A DNA stretch of 64,000 nt from Flavobacteriia bacterium (GTDB taxonomy: Bacteria; Bacteroidota; Bacteroidia; Flavobacteriales_D; Crocinitomicaceae). Positions 25,470 through 34,063 of this stretch are shown here, in pieces. The stretch lies in contig JACOTM010000035.1 in assembly GCA_016178305.1 (NCBI GenBank), positions 56,673 to 120,672 of the forward strand. The letters are read 5' to 3'. The position numbers were made by a program, and so were the translations under genes. The first letter of the stretch is position 1. Every line of letters begins with the position of its first letter. The notes under the pieces are model-generated. The model worked only from the letters and a program-made list of their open reading frames with translations. It ran no database searches and was not told where the DNA came from.

Positions 25470-28400
25470 CTATAAAATTCCAACCAAATCTTCTCGATTT
25501 AGCGATTTTAAGATGCTTGTATCCGTTTTAACTAAATCTGTTGCTAATTCTTTTTTGGAGTCTTGTAATGTTCTTATTTTATCTTCAATCGTATCAGGGC
25601 AAATTAAACGAACGGCGAATACATTTTTCTTTTGACCGATTCTATAACATCTATCGATCGCTTGATTTTCAACAGCTGGATTCCACCAAGGATCAACTAA
25701 ATAGACATAATCTGCTTCTGTTAAATTTAATCCAGTTCCACCTGCTTTCAGACTAATTAAGAAAACACGAACTTCATCATTTGTTTGAAAATTATTGACT
25801 TTCGTTTCTCTATCTTTAGTTTGCCCCGTTAAGTATTCGTATTTAATTTCGCGCTTATCTAATTCTTTTTTTATCAAATCTAACATCGTTACAAATTGGG
25901 AAAATACGATCATTTTATGTTCACTTTGTTTAGAAATAATTTCTTCCATCAACACATCAATTTTTGATGATTGATCGCCATAATATTCTTCATCATTGAT
26001 TAATGCTGGTGAATTACAAATTTGTCTCATTTTAGTCAAACCAGCCAATACATGCATACTATCCATATATTTTTTCTCATTGGAAGTAGCCATCAAGAAC
26101 TCTCTAAACTCTTGTTTGTATGCATCGTAAACTTTTCTTTGTTCCTCTCCCATTTCACAATAAATTACCATTTCTGTTTTGTCGGGTAATTCTTTAGCTA
26201 CTTGACTTTTTGTTCGTCTTAGTAAAAACGGATTGATTTTTTTTTGTAATTCCTTTGCGCGGCCAAAATCTTTGAATTTATCAATTGGCATGGCATATAA
26301 ATCTTTAAAAGCCTGCTTATTTCCCAATAAACCAGGACAAGCAAACGAAAATTGACCATATAAATCGAACGTATTATTTTCTATCGGTGTTCCTGTTAAT
26401 ACCAATTTATTTCTAGAATTTAATAACCGAACCGATTTATAACGCTGTGATTCTGGATTTTTAATCGCCTGAGATTCATCTAAAATAATGTAATTAAAAT
26501 CAAAATCTTTTAAAAATCGAATATCTGATAAAAGCGTGCCGTAAGATGTTAAAACAATTTCATATTGATGGAAGTCTTTCGTGTTTTTCACCCGATCTGA
26601 ACCATAAATAGTGAAAAGTTTCATGGAAGGAGCAAATTTCTCAATTTCTTTTTGCCAATTAAAAATTAAGGATGTTGGAACGATAATTAGATTCGTATTG
26701 TTTTGAATTTTCTTTTCTCTTTGAGATAAAATGAATGCCAAAATTTGAATTGTTTTTCCCAACCCCATGTCATCTGCCAAGCAGCCACCAAAGCCAAATT
26801 CATCTAAAAAATTTAACCAATTCAACCCTTCTTTTTGATAATCACGTAAAGTCGCATTTAAAGCTTTAGGCACTTTCACTTTTTGAATGGAATTAAAAGA
26901 AGCCAATTTAGCTTGATAAAACGCAATTTGATCTCTTGCTTCCGAAGTTAAAACCTCATCTTCATATAATTCTGAAATTTCTGAAAAATTGATTTTACTT
27001 GATCGAATGACCTCTTTTTGAACTTCTCCTACTCTAAAATATTTTGAAAATTTTTCAACCCATTCCTCCGGTAACAATCCTAAAGTACCATCTCCTAACT
27101 CTACAAATTTTGTTTTATTTATAACTGCTTTTTGCAATTGTTTCAATGTGACATCTTGCGTACCAAACTTCACCTTGATCGCTGTATCAAACCAATCCAA
27201 ACCTGAGCTAACAGAAACAGACACACTCGCTTTATGACCGTTGTATCGATTATTTTTTAACTCACTAAATCCTAAAATTGTTATTCCTGCATTTTTCCAT
27301 TCTTCAAAAACATCTAAAAACCAGGCTCCTTCTAAAAAATGGACTGAATGAATATAAAAACTGTCTAAATTAAGTTGTTCTTCAAAACTCTCATGTTGCC
27401 GAATCAACATTGCTAAAAATCTATATTCTGATTCTAAATTTCGTTCTACTAAAAATTTATTCCCATTTTTATCTCTCGAATAAATTTGTTTTTTCGATAA
27501 AATGGGGATTTCAACATCACTGTATTTCACAACTGGTGTAATTGCTATATACCCCTCCGAATCAGATAAATAAATAAACTTTTCATTTTTTTTATCAAAT
27601 CCGTTTTCAATAATTTGTTTTTTGGAAGCCGATTTTAAATAGGTATAATTAATCTTTATTTTCTTTTCAAGGTTTGCTAAATATTTTTCTTGAAATTCTT
27701 TGTATTTTGATTGGTGAATAATAATTTTTTGATTATTTCCTTTGAAAAATTCGATCACTCGAATGACGTCTGGATTATCAATTAAATACATTATTTCTCC
27801 CAATAGAACAAAGTAGTTGAAGACTAATTTCAGTTTTTTTAATTCGATAACTTGTGCTTCAATTTCAATTTGTCCTGTAATTTCATAAAATGGCTCTTTC
27901 ATTTTAACATTTAAAGTCAAATCAGACTCTAATTTCTTTAAATGAACCCGAACGATTGAACTAGTTGTTAAATTATCTGATATTTTTTCATTGTGATAAT
28001 ATACCTCAAAATTATTTGGATTTTTCACAATTGCTTTCAACGCTTCAATATCTGAAACAGCTGAAAGTCTCATTCCTTCACTTTGAAATTTTGCTAAAGC
28101 TGTATAAAACTTAATTTCCTCTTGTTTTTCAGCTTTCCAAATTAAATCAACTGGATTTTTCCGTGTTATTGGATTTTTGGGCCTTCCATCTTTCGTCGAA
28201 TTTGAAGTCACAAAATCAACATTTATATGGTCGTAATAGCGATGTTGAGCAATGATTACAAATTGTTTTGAAAATCGCTGCTGGTACTCTTCAATTGGCG
28301 AAAGAATTTCTTTAGGCTGGGGTAATAACTGCTTTTGCAATAAATTTGTTGTTTTTTGATTTAGAGCTAGTAATTCTTTCATTTTGGGAAAAACATCTGC

Positions 28401-29126
28401 CTTTTTATACATCGAATCATATTGCAAAATAAAATATTCATCCAAGTTTTTTTCATTTTCTAATCCGAATTCTTTCGCTTTTTCTAAAAAATAATTATTT
28501 CGAAAAGTTTCGTCAAAAAACACACGAATTTCTTCCCTGTCCTTAATATTAAACAAAGCTTGTGCTTGATGTTCACACATTTTCCGTTTAATCGAATCAC
28601 AATTGCACTTCAATATTAATTGATCGTTTTCCAGTTTGACTTCAATCAAATTATTTCTAGGAAAACTATACGCATCTAAAAAAACAACATGATTAATTTG
28701 AATTTTGTCGGGATAAAAATCGAGAAATCCACGTTTTCGTTCACTAGGCAATTCCATGGCATTCACCATGATATAAGTATTAGTTAATTTAGGGAATTTA
28801 AATCTGTCAATCCGATATTCCGATAAATGCACACCGTTTTCTCTATCTTCACCATGTGTCAATTCATCATCAGCCTTGTGCAAGACATGTACAATGTGTT
28901 TACAAATAGGACCTTGATCGAAGGGGCAATTGCAAGATGCTTTTACAATTTTTTTTGAAGAAAATTCTATGTTTACATCATAAATATCTGAACCTTTTAC
29001 CAAGGCATGAATGGCTGAATCAGTCATTGTAAAATCTTTGATTTCAGAATCACGCCATCTGCTACGTGTTTTTTCAGAAGTATAATTAAGAACAAATGTT
29101 TCAAAGATTTTAGTTGCGAATGCCAT
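25470..29126 (-). CDS. SNF2-family helicase with SWIM zinc fingers
   Basis: 1218 residues. An N-terminal SWIM zinc finger (about 62-82, CNCPFDQGPICKH) is followed by a second Cys/His cluster (about 170-190, CNCDSIKRKMCEH). A long middle region precedes the SNF2 ATPase in the C-terminal third: motif I DDMGLGKT near 785, motif II DESQ near 884, SALT-like LTGTPIEN, and motif VI AIDRCYRIGQ near the end. It translocates on duplex DNA rather than unwinding it and may act on RNA polymerase or DNA repair; the target is unknown. Full length, no break. Confidence 0.93.
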   Translation of the reverse strand: MAFATKIFETFVLNYTSEKTRSRWRDSEIKDFTMTDSAIHALVKGSDIYDVNIEFSSKKIVKASCNCPFDQGPICKHIVHVLHKADDELTHGEDRENGVHLSEYRIDRFKFPKLTNTYIMVNAMELPSERKRGFLDFYPDKIQINHVVFLDAYSFPRNNLIEVKLENDQLILKCNCDSIKRKMCEHQAQALFNIKDREEIRVFFDETFRNNYFLEKAKEFGLENEKNLDEYFILQYDSMYKKADVFPKMKELLALNQKTTNLLQKQLLPQPKEILSPIEEYQQRFSKQFVIIAQHRYYDHINVDFVTSNSTKDGRPKNPITRKNPVDLIWKAEKQEEIKFYTALAKFQSEGMRLSAVSDIEALKAIVKNPNNFEVYYHNEKISDNLTTSSIVRVHLKKLESDLTLNVKMKEPFYEITGQIEIEAQVIELKKLKLVFNYFVLLGEIMYLIDNPDVIRVIEFFKGNNQKIIIHQSKYKEFQEKYLANLEKKIKINYTYLKSASKKQIIENGFDKKNEKFIYLSDSEGYIAITPVVKYSDVEIPILSKKQIYSRDKNGNKFLVERNLESEYRFLAMLIRQHESFEEQLNLDSFYIHSVHFLEGAWFLDVFEEWKNAGITILGFSELKNNRYNGHKASVSVSVSSGLDWFDTAIKVKFGTQDVTLKQLQKAVINKTKFVELGDGTLGLLPEEWVEKFSKYFRVGEVQKEVIRSSKINFSEISELYEDEVLTSEARDQIAFYQAKLASFNSIQKVKVPKALNATLRDYQKEGLNWLNFLDEFGFGGCLADDMGLGKTIQILAFILSQREKKIQNNTNLIIVPTSLIFNWQKEIEKFAPSMKLFTIYGSDRVKNTKDFHQYEIVLTSYGTLLSDIRFLKDFDFNYIILDESQAIKNPESQRYKSVRLLNSRNKLVLTGTPIENNTFDLYGQFSFACPGLLGNKQAFKDLYAMPIDKFKDFGRAKELQKKINPFLLRRTKSQVAKELPDKTEMVIYCEMGEEQRKVYDAYKQEFREFLMATSNEKKYMDSMHVLAGLTKMRQICNSPALINDEEYYGDQSSKIDVLMEEIISKQSEHKMIVFSQFVTMLDLIKKELDKREIKYEYLTGQTKDRETKVNNFQTNDEVRVFLISLKAGGTGLNLTEADYVYLVDPWWNPAVENQAIDRCYRIGQKKNVFAVRLICPDTIEDKIRTLQDSKKELATDLVKTDTSILKSLNREDLVGIL

Positions 29127-29174
29127 TGGATTTATCTATTACGAAGATAAATTTACGGAATAATAACCGATCTT

Positions 29175-29339
29175 TTATAAATGCAATCGATCTTTTCTCT
29201 CTTGAAAAGTTTCAGAATCTTTTAATGGAATTTTATCGCCTAACGTTCCATAATATTGTACTCCTTCATATTTATTCAAATAGTAATCATACATTCGAAA
29301 GAATTGGCATGTTACTTTAATAAAGCTATAATTTCTCAT
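29175..29339 (-). CDS. Small 54-residue protein coupled to the upstream exported protein
   Basis: The minus strand from ATG 29339 to TAA 29175 encodes 54 residues beginning MRNYSFIKVTCQFFRMYDYY and ending QERKDRLHL. The ATG overlaps the TGA of the upstream gene (ATGA), so the two should be translationally coupled. The peptide is rich in aromatic residues early and charged later, with KYEGVQYYGTLGDKIPL in the centre. It looks like protein rather than noise: no stop, balanced composition and operon-style junction. Function unknown. Confidence 0.6.
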   Translation of the reverse strand: MRNYSFIKVTCQFFRMYDYYLNKYEGVQYYGTLGDKIPLKDSETFQERKDRLHL

Positions 29340-29680
29340 TTACAATTTCCACATAAAGAATAAATCGTCAAGCCTTTTTTTGCTTTTAAACAAGCTCCTC
29401 CATTTAAAATTTCCCAATTTGCTGGAATTGCTTTTTTTGAATCATAATCATTAAACTGAATGCTTCCTTCACTAATCTTCCACTTTCCTTGTACTTCTAT
29501 TACTTTAGATTTAGAAAAATCTTTATATTGAAACGTAAAATCAGGATTTAATACTATAAATTGAATCTCTTTGTCTCCGTACGTCCCGATGACATCTTTC
29601 TCCGAAAATTTATTATTAATTGTAAATGACATTGACAATACAACTAGTAATAAGGCTATAAACGAAATTCTTTTTCTCAT
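29336..29680 (-). CDS. Small exported hypothetical protein
   Basis: 114 residues with a cleavable-type signal peptide (RKRISFIALLLVVLSMSFT). The mature part resembles a small lipocalin-like or META-like fold (VIGTYGDKEIQFIVLNPD, VQGKWKISEGSIQFND), as found in short Bacteroidota proteins that start with GTY and contain a GKW strand. It has two Cys near the end (SLCGNCK) and one earlier. It overlaps the 54-residue gene downstream. Function unknown. Confidence 0.72.
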   Translation of the reverse strand: MRKRISFIALLLVVLSMSFTINNKFSEKDVIGTYGDKEIQFIVLNPDFTFQYKDFSKSKVIEVQGKWKISEGSIQFNDYDSKKAIPANWEILNGGACLKAKKGLTIYSLCGNCK

Positions 29681-29759
29681 GCAATGAATTATTTGATATT
29701 ATTAAATACTTTAAGAAATCCAAAGTTTCTACACAAAAAAACAAACTTTTTAATCTACT

Positions 29760-29782
29760 AAATTGTATAATTGGGACATTTT
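29760..29782 (+). promoter_or_regulatory. 23-nt box upstream of the AraC-type gene (copy 1)
   Basis: This 23-nt segment contains the core GTATAATTGGGACATTTT and is repeated with one mismatch, inverted, at 30658-30680 just after the regulator gene. It ends 5 nt before the -7 box at 29787-29794, a position where a bound protein would block or compete with RNA polymerase. Candidate operator for autoregulation; inference. Confidence 0.6.
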
Positions 29783-29786
29783 TTTT

Positions 29787-29794
29787 TAAATTTG
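29787..29794 (+). promoter_or_regulatory. -7 promoter box of the AraC-type gene
   Basis: TAAATTTG matches TAnnTTTG, 19 nt before the ATG at 29814, right next to the 23-nt box. Confidence 0.5.
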
Positions 29795-29813
29795 AAACAC
29801 ATAAATAAAAACA

Positions 29814-30653
29814 ATGCCCGACAACGAATCATTCCTTACAATTCAACCCCAAATACAAAGTATCCGAAAATATATTTCATATTATTATTTTCATACTTCA
29901 TCAGATATAAAATTCAAAAAATCATTTACTTTTTTTCCCAATTACAAACATGGAATAACAGCATATTATGGTTCCAAAAATGATTTCAGAGACTGCTCCA
30001 ATGTAGAACCATCCATTGATACAATCACTGTATTATACACCATGAATTATGACCAAGCAATTCAAGTTCATCTCAAAGGTGCCTTTAATAAGATTGGAAT
30101 TGCTTTTAGAACTTGTGGAATAAATCATTTTATGAAAGATGATTTAAAAAAGCATTATAATAATGATAATCATTTATTTAATTACTTCGGAGAAGAATTT
30201 AAAAAATTATTAATTTCAGTTTATAACACCTCAAATATTGAAAAAAAACGCGATTTATTAGACTCATTTTTTGAAAAAAAACACGTTATATTTCAAGAAG
30301 AAAATTTAATGGGAATTGTTCAAGAAATAATCGAAAGTAATGGAACAGTAAAAATCGAAGAGCTTTCAAAAAAATATAATATTCATAGAAAAACCATATT
30401 AAGGTTGTTTCAAAAACATTTTTGCTGCTCTCCAGAGACTTATAAAAAAATGGTTAAATTTCGCAATACATTAAATTATACACAAACACAAAATCAATTT
30501 GATTCCTTAACTGAAATTTCACTTTTTAATCATTATTATGATCAAGCCGATTTCAATAAACAATTTAAAGCTATAACTAATTTTACACCAAAAGAATTAC
30601 TTTCTAAAATAAAAAAAATTGGGAACGAAGATATTTACTGGATAGTAGATTAA
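29814..30653 (+). CDS. AraC-family transcriptional regulator
   Basis: 279 residues. The N-terminal 160 residues are a DUF6597-like sensor region in style (SIRKYISYYYFHTSS, IQVHLKGAFNKIGIAFRTCG). The C-terminal 175-275 hold the two helix-turn-helix motifs of AraC proteins: IEELSKKYNIHRKTILRLF, and the later NHYYDQADFNKQFKAITNFTPKELL in place of the usual GYYDQSHFIR-F segment. A near-identical 23-nt box lies inverted on each side of the gene, one at its own promoter and one upstream of the next gene, so it probably controls itself and the 30725 gene. Ligand unknown. Confidence 0.88.
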   Translation: MPDNESFLTIQPQIQSIRKYISYYYFHTSSDIKFKKSFTFFPNYKHGITAYYGSKNDFRDCSNVEPSIDTITVLYTMNYDQAIQVHLKGAFNKIGIAFRTCGINHFMKDDLKKHYNNDNHLFNYFGEEFKKLLISVYNTSNIEKKRDLLDSFFEKKHVIFQEENLMGIVQEIIESNGTVKIEELSKKYNIHRKTILRLFQKHFCCSPETYKKMVKFRNTLNYTQTQNQFDSLTEISLFNHYYDQADFNKQFKAITNFTPKELLSKIKKIGNEDIYWIVD

Positions 30654-30657
30654 AGAT

Positions 30658-30680
30658 AAAATGTCCCAATAATACAATTT
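30658..30680 (-). promoter_or_regulatory. 23-nt box upstream of the DUF6624-like gene (copy 2, inverted)
   Basis: The reverse complement matches 22 of 23 bases of the box at 29760-29782. It lies 5 nt after the regulator stop and 19 nt before a weak -7 box (TTAATTTG, 30699-30706) of the next gene, a location typical of an activator site at the -33 region. Confidence 0.6.
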
Positions 30681-30724
30681 TTCGATATTCATTGTCCTTT
30701 AATTTGCCCATCTAAAAACTTAAA

Positions 30725-31708
30725 ATGAAACTAATTCTTATTTCTATCTCTATTTGTTATTCATTCCTTGCTATTTCTCAAGAGGAAAATATGTCAAAGT
30801 ATGATTCGTTAATCAATCTCGCATTGAAACAATATGAATTAAAAGAGTATAAAGCCTCAGCCGAACTCTATTCTAAAGCATTTAAATCTATTGGATGGAA
30901 ATCTTACCCTCGAGATAAATACAATGCTGCTTGTACTTGGTCATTGGCAAACCAACCGGATAGTGCATTTTATTATTTAACTAAAATTGTAACGAAACTA
31001 AAGTATAACGATTTAAATGCGATAACTTCAGACAAAGATTTCATTTCAATTCATGATGACAAACGATGGAAATTAATCATAAAAGAAGTCAAAAAAAATA
31101 AAGCGGAAGTAGAAAAAGAGTATGATCACAAACTCATAAATCAACTTGAAATAATACAAAAGAATGACCAACAATACAGAGCTGAAGAACTTAAAATAAG
31201 TGAAAAATATGGGCGAGAATCTCGTCAATTTGATTCTATTTGGAAAATTATTCAATTTCATGACTCTATCAATATTTGTGCTGTTGAAAAAATATTAACT
31301 AAACATGGGTGGTTAAGCCCTAAAATAATCGGCTATAAAGGAGTGAATACCATTTTTCTGGTTATCCAACATGCTGATTTAAAGGTGCAAGAAAAATACC
31401 TTCCCATATTAAGAGAAGCTGCAAAAAACAAAGAATTAAATTACAGCACTTTGGCTTTACTAGAAGATAGAATTGCTAACAGAAATGGCTTGCTCCAAAT
31501 TTACGGTACTCAAATTGGGTATAATAAAGAAAAAGACGTTTATTATTTAATGCCCGTAGAAGACCCTGACAATTTAGACAAAAGAAGAAATGAAGTAAAT
31601 TTAGGTCCAATTGCAGAATATCTTGCTCTCTGGAAAATTGAATGGAACTTAGAGGAATACAAGCAAAATTTACCATACTATATAAGTATTACAAAAAAAT
31701 ACGAATGA
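30725..31708 (+). CDS. Exported DUF6624-like protein with TPR-like start
   Basis: 327 residues. A signal peptide (KLILISISICYSFLAISQ) is followed by a TPR-like helical pair (about 25-110, YELKEYKASAELYSKAF, YNAACTWSLANQPDSAFYYL). A charged coiled segment comes next, then a C-terminal DUF6624-like region with HGWLSPKIIGYKGVNT, LVIQHADLKVQEKYLP, LLEDRIANRNGLLQIYGTQ and VEDPDNLDKRRNEVNLGPIAEY. The role is unknown; related proteins sit near stress or antibiotic-response regulators. The promoter carries the inverted copy of the AraC-type box, so it is the likely target gene. Confidence 0.82.
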   Translation: MKLILISISICYSFLAISQEENMSKYDSLINLALKQYELKEYKASAELYSKAFKSIGWKSYPRDKYNAACTWSLANQPDSAFYYLTKIVTKLKYNDLNAITSDKDFISIHDDKRWKLIIKEVKKNKAEVEKEYDHKLINQLEIIQKNDQQYRAEELKISEKYGRESRQFDSIWKIIQFHDSINICAVEKILTKHGWLSPKIIGYKGVNTIFLVIQHADLKVQEKYLPILREAAKNKELNYSTLALLEDRIANRNGLLQIYGTQIGYNKEKDVYYLMPVEDPDNLDKRRNEVNLGPIAEYLALWKIEWNLEEYKQNLPYYISITKKYE

Positions 31709-31773
31709 ACATCGTTAAACGCATTGCATTAATTTTAGGAATATTTTTTATACAACCAAAACATCTAAAATGA
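31705..31773 (+). other. Possible relic or mini-ORF of 22 codons
   Basis: An ATG overlapping the stop of the DUF6624-like gene (ATGA) opens a 22-codon frame, MNIVKRIALILGIFFIQPKH then LK. It resembles the first membrane helix of Bacteroidota haem-binding (Haem_bd) proteins, which begin with a basic stretch, a short hydrophobic run and IQF-x-P. The cytochrome-like CxxCH part is absent before the terminator at 31833. Either a deletion remnant or chance; weak call. Confidence 0.3.
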
Positions 31774-31832
31774 AAGCTTTGAACGAGAAATCTATTCAAG
31801 GAAAAATAAACACAACATTCATTAGCGTGAAT

Positions 31833-31888
31833 AACTGGTAGTTAAATATCGTTTTAATATATTTTTTAATTTAACTACCAGTTTTTTT
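31833..31888 (+). terminator. Long-loop terminator after the DUF6624-like gene
   Basis: AACTGGTAGTTAAAT (31833-31847) pairs perfectly with ATTTAACTACCAGTT (31869-31883) over 15 bp with a 21-nt AT-rich loop, followed by TTTTT. Strong intrinsic terminator. Confidence 0.85.
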
Positions 31889-31916
31889 ATCTGTTATAAT
31901 ACGTCATTGATGTTTA

Positions 31917-32696
31917 TTAATTATACTTAAACATACTCAACATATTTTGCTTCAATTGTTGAATAATGAAGCCTGAATTATCTGAAATTGAATGTATAGA
32001 TAAATTCAGTAACTGCCCAAAATCTACTTCATTAAATAATTCTCCGTAATCTATCACTATATGTGCATACGTATCCTGGTTATTTAATACCGTAAAATTT
32101 TTAGTCGGCAAAACAATTTGAGTAAAATTCAAATTAGTGCCAATTCGGTATTCAAAACTTGTGAAATTTCCATTCATTGCAGCAGAGGTATCAATTTGTC
32201 CTTGAAAATTCAAAAAGACATAACCTTCAGGTTGAGCCATATTTGAAAACCACATTTCAGGCCTATTCATTATCACAGATTCTGAGCTTGTAAGAGGTTC
32301 CTGGCTATTTTTCAATGCATTCAAGCCAACTTTAAATTGAATACTCTTATAATTACCAACGGGCACATTTCCTAAAATATATTTTTCTTCTTCTAAAATT
32401 TTTAAATTACTCTTTTCTGAAACAGTAATTTTAGAACCATCTAATTTAATTAATTCCACCTCAGAAATATACATTTGAGCCAAATCTATTCGAATTTTGC
32501 GACCGGTATTCAGCATGTACTCTAAACCATAATTTTCAATTTCATTCGTATCAATATTTGAATGTAGGTGTACAATAAAAGTCCCTGTTTCAATTGTAGA
32601 ATTATCTTCATCTATTTTTTCTTTTTTACAAGCTGAAATCCCACTGATGATCATAATCAATATGATCCATTTTATTTTGTCTATTTTAATTTTCAT
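31917..32696 (-). CDS. MbnP-like lipoprotein, probable metal (copper) protein
   Basis: 259 residues with a lipoprotein signal ending at ISAC (Cys at about 23). The mature part follows the MbnP pattern: TFIVHLHSNIDTNEIENYG, GRKIRIDLAQMYISEVELIKLDG, VPVGNYKSIQFKVGLNAL, PEMWFSNMAQPEGYVFLNFQG. MbnP proteins are secreted or anchored partners of MbnH and are associated with copper and methanobactin loci. No MbnH is visible here, but the next genes upstream on this strand look metal-related. Copper is inferred from the family and neighbours. Confidence 0.75.
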   Translation of the reverse strand: MKIKIDKIKWIILIMIISGISACKKEKIDEDNSTIETGTFIVHLHSNIDTNEIENYGLEYMLNTGRKIRIDLAQMYISEVELIKLDGSKITVSEKSNLKILEEEKYILGNVPVGNYKSIQFKVGLNALKNSQEPLTSSESVIMNRPEMWFSNMAQPEGYVFLNFQGQIDTSAAMNGNFTSFEYRIGTNLNFTQIVLPTKNFTVLNNQDTYAHIVIDYGELFNEVDFGQLLNLSIHSISDNSGFIIQQLKQNMLSMFKYN

Positions 32697-32816
32697 TTAT
32701 AATTCTTTATTTTAAAAATCTCCCTAATATTATATAATGAACAGATTTTATTGAGTTTTTCATTCAAAAGAAGCCCATTTTTTTTAGACATAATAGATTT
32801 AGAAAGATTCTAATAC

Positions 32817-33884
32817 TCAAAATAAATAACTCAATGATGCTTGAATGATTCGTTTTTGTTTGTTTTGAATACCATTTACATTTTGATATAATGGTAAACC
32901 ATATTCTAAATTAACACGTGTATTATTCATTAATCCTGATGGAAATTGATATGCCAAGCCAATATAACCTATGACAAATAATCCACCATAATTTAGCGGA
33001 TTTGCATAAATTTCATTGTATCTATAAATGGTTTTATCAGCTCCTTTCAACTGCTTCAAAATCTTCCCCTCAATTCTAAAAGAACCACTAATATTATTCC
33101 AAATTGAGGTAGCTCCCCAAATATTTACTTGATGTTCATTATTATTATGATATCCGAATGTGTTGAAATACCATCTAAAAACAGAACTCCCTTGTATCCC
33201 AATCCCCCAATCTTTAGATTGTTGAAAATAAGTAATACTTGGTAAAAAGTCAATAGTTCCTGTACCTAACTGCATCATATATGGTAATCTTTTATTTGGA
33301 TACAACATGTCTGAATTTAATCCTTTAACTGAAATCGAACCTGTAGGAATATTTGCTCCAATCCCTAAAACTAATTGACGCTTTATTTTTTTAATAATTC
33401 CATATAAAAAATACAGTTTAGAATCTCCTAAACCAGATGAATTCATTAAAGATTTAGACGGATTATTCATATCCATACCAGCCATTTCTTGCATATCAGT
33501 TGGAATCATTTTCATAGACATCTGGTTCACTGAATAATTCAACATCGTCATCACTGTCAACCGATTCGATATACCATACATAACCATAAACATGTGCATA
33601 TTCATATTCATTTTATCTGTACTCATGATATATTCATTAAATACATCCATCTCATTCATACTTTTGTTACCAGAAATAAAATTATTTGCTTTCATTTCCA
33701 TCAAACGATAAGAGAACATCCATTCTTTTTTCGGATGAATATGACTAATCATTACTCCTGCTGGAGTCAAATTTCGAAAACAATGGCAACTAGAAATACA
33801 AGCCAAACTGTCCGTCTGACTATACGCAATATCCGACAATAACATTCCATAAATTAGAATGCCCCATCTAAAATTTACAATCAT
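32817..33884 (-). CDS. Met/His-rich outer-membrane transporter-like protein
   Basis: 355 residues with a signal peptide (RWGILIYGMLLSDIAYSQ), a Cys/His cluster (CISSCHCF), then GVMISHIHPKKEWMFSYRLM and a methionine-rich hairpin region (MNMNMHMFMVMYGISNRLTVMTML, here cited in part). It ends in beta strands with a terminal aromatic residue (QASLSYLF), typical of an outer-membrane barrel of the MetA-pathway-like family. Such proteins commonly sit with copper or heavy-metal genes. It lies between an MbnP-like gene and a CNGKCH-motif gene on the same strand, and is probably cotranscribed with the former. Confidence 0.75.
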   Translation of the reverse strand: MIVNFRWGILIYGMLLSDIAYSQTDSLACISSCHCFRNLTPAGVMISHIHPKKEWMFSYRLMEMKANNFISGNKSMNEMDVFNEYIMSTDKMNMNMHMFMVMYGISNRLTVMTMLNYSVNQMSMKMIPTDMQEMAGMDMNNPSKSLMNSSGLGDSKLYFLYGIIKKIKRQLVLGIGANIPTGSISVKGLNSDMLYPNKRLPYMMQLGTGTIDFLPSITYFQQSKDWGIGIQGSSVFRWYFNTFGYHNNNEHQVNIWGATSIWNNISGSFRIEGKILKQLKGADKTIYRYNEIYANPLNYGGLFVIGYIGLAYQFPSGLMNNTRVNLEYGLPLYQNVNGIQNKQKRIIQASLSYLF

Positions 33885-33961
33885 ATTAAAACACTATTAC
33901 TCCACCAATTACAAAATATAATCGGCTTTATTTCAATTAATTAAAAAATTGATTTTCTAAG

Positions 33962-34016
33962 CTGAGTTCTACAAAATTTAATTAAAATCTTAATGTAAAA
34001 TTTTAATCGAACTCAG
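33962..34016. repeat. Imperfect palindromic element with CTGAGTTC ends
   Basis: CTGAGTTC at 33962-33969 and GAACTCAG at 34009-34016 frame an AT-rich, imperfectly self-complementary centre. The right half, TTTTAATCGAACTCAGG, recurs with small changes at 36604-36625, 50683-50705 and, inverted, at 50316-50340, so it belongs to a small dispersed repeat family. Confidence 0.6.
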
Positions 34017-34063
34017 GTTTCTAATAAAAAAGAGTCATTATCAAAATGAACTCTGAGCAATAG

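Noticed and set aside
29114..29320. Plus-strand 68-codon frame
   Set aside because: Runs antisense to the start of the SNF2 gene and the coupled 54-residue gene, with no promoter or family resemblance.
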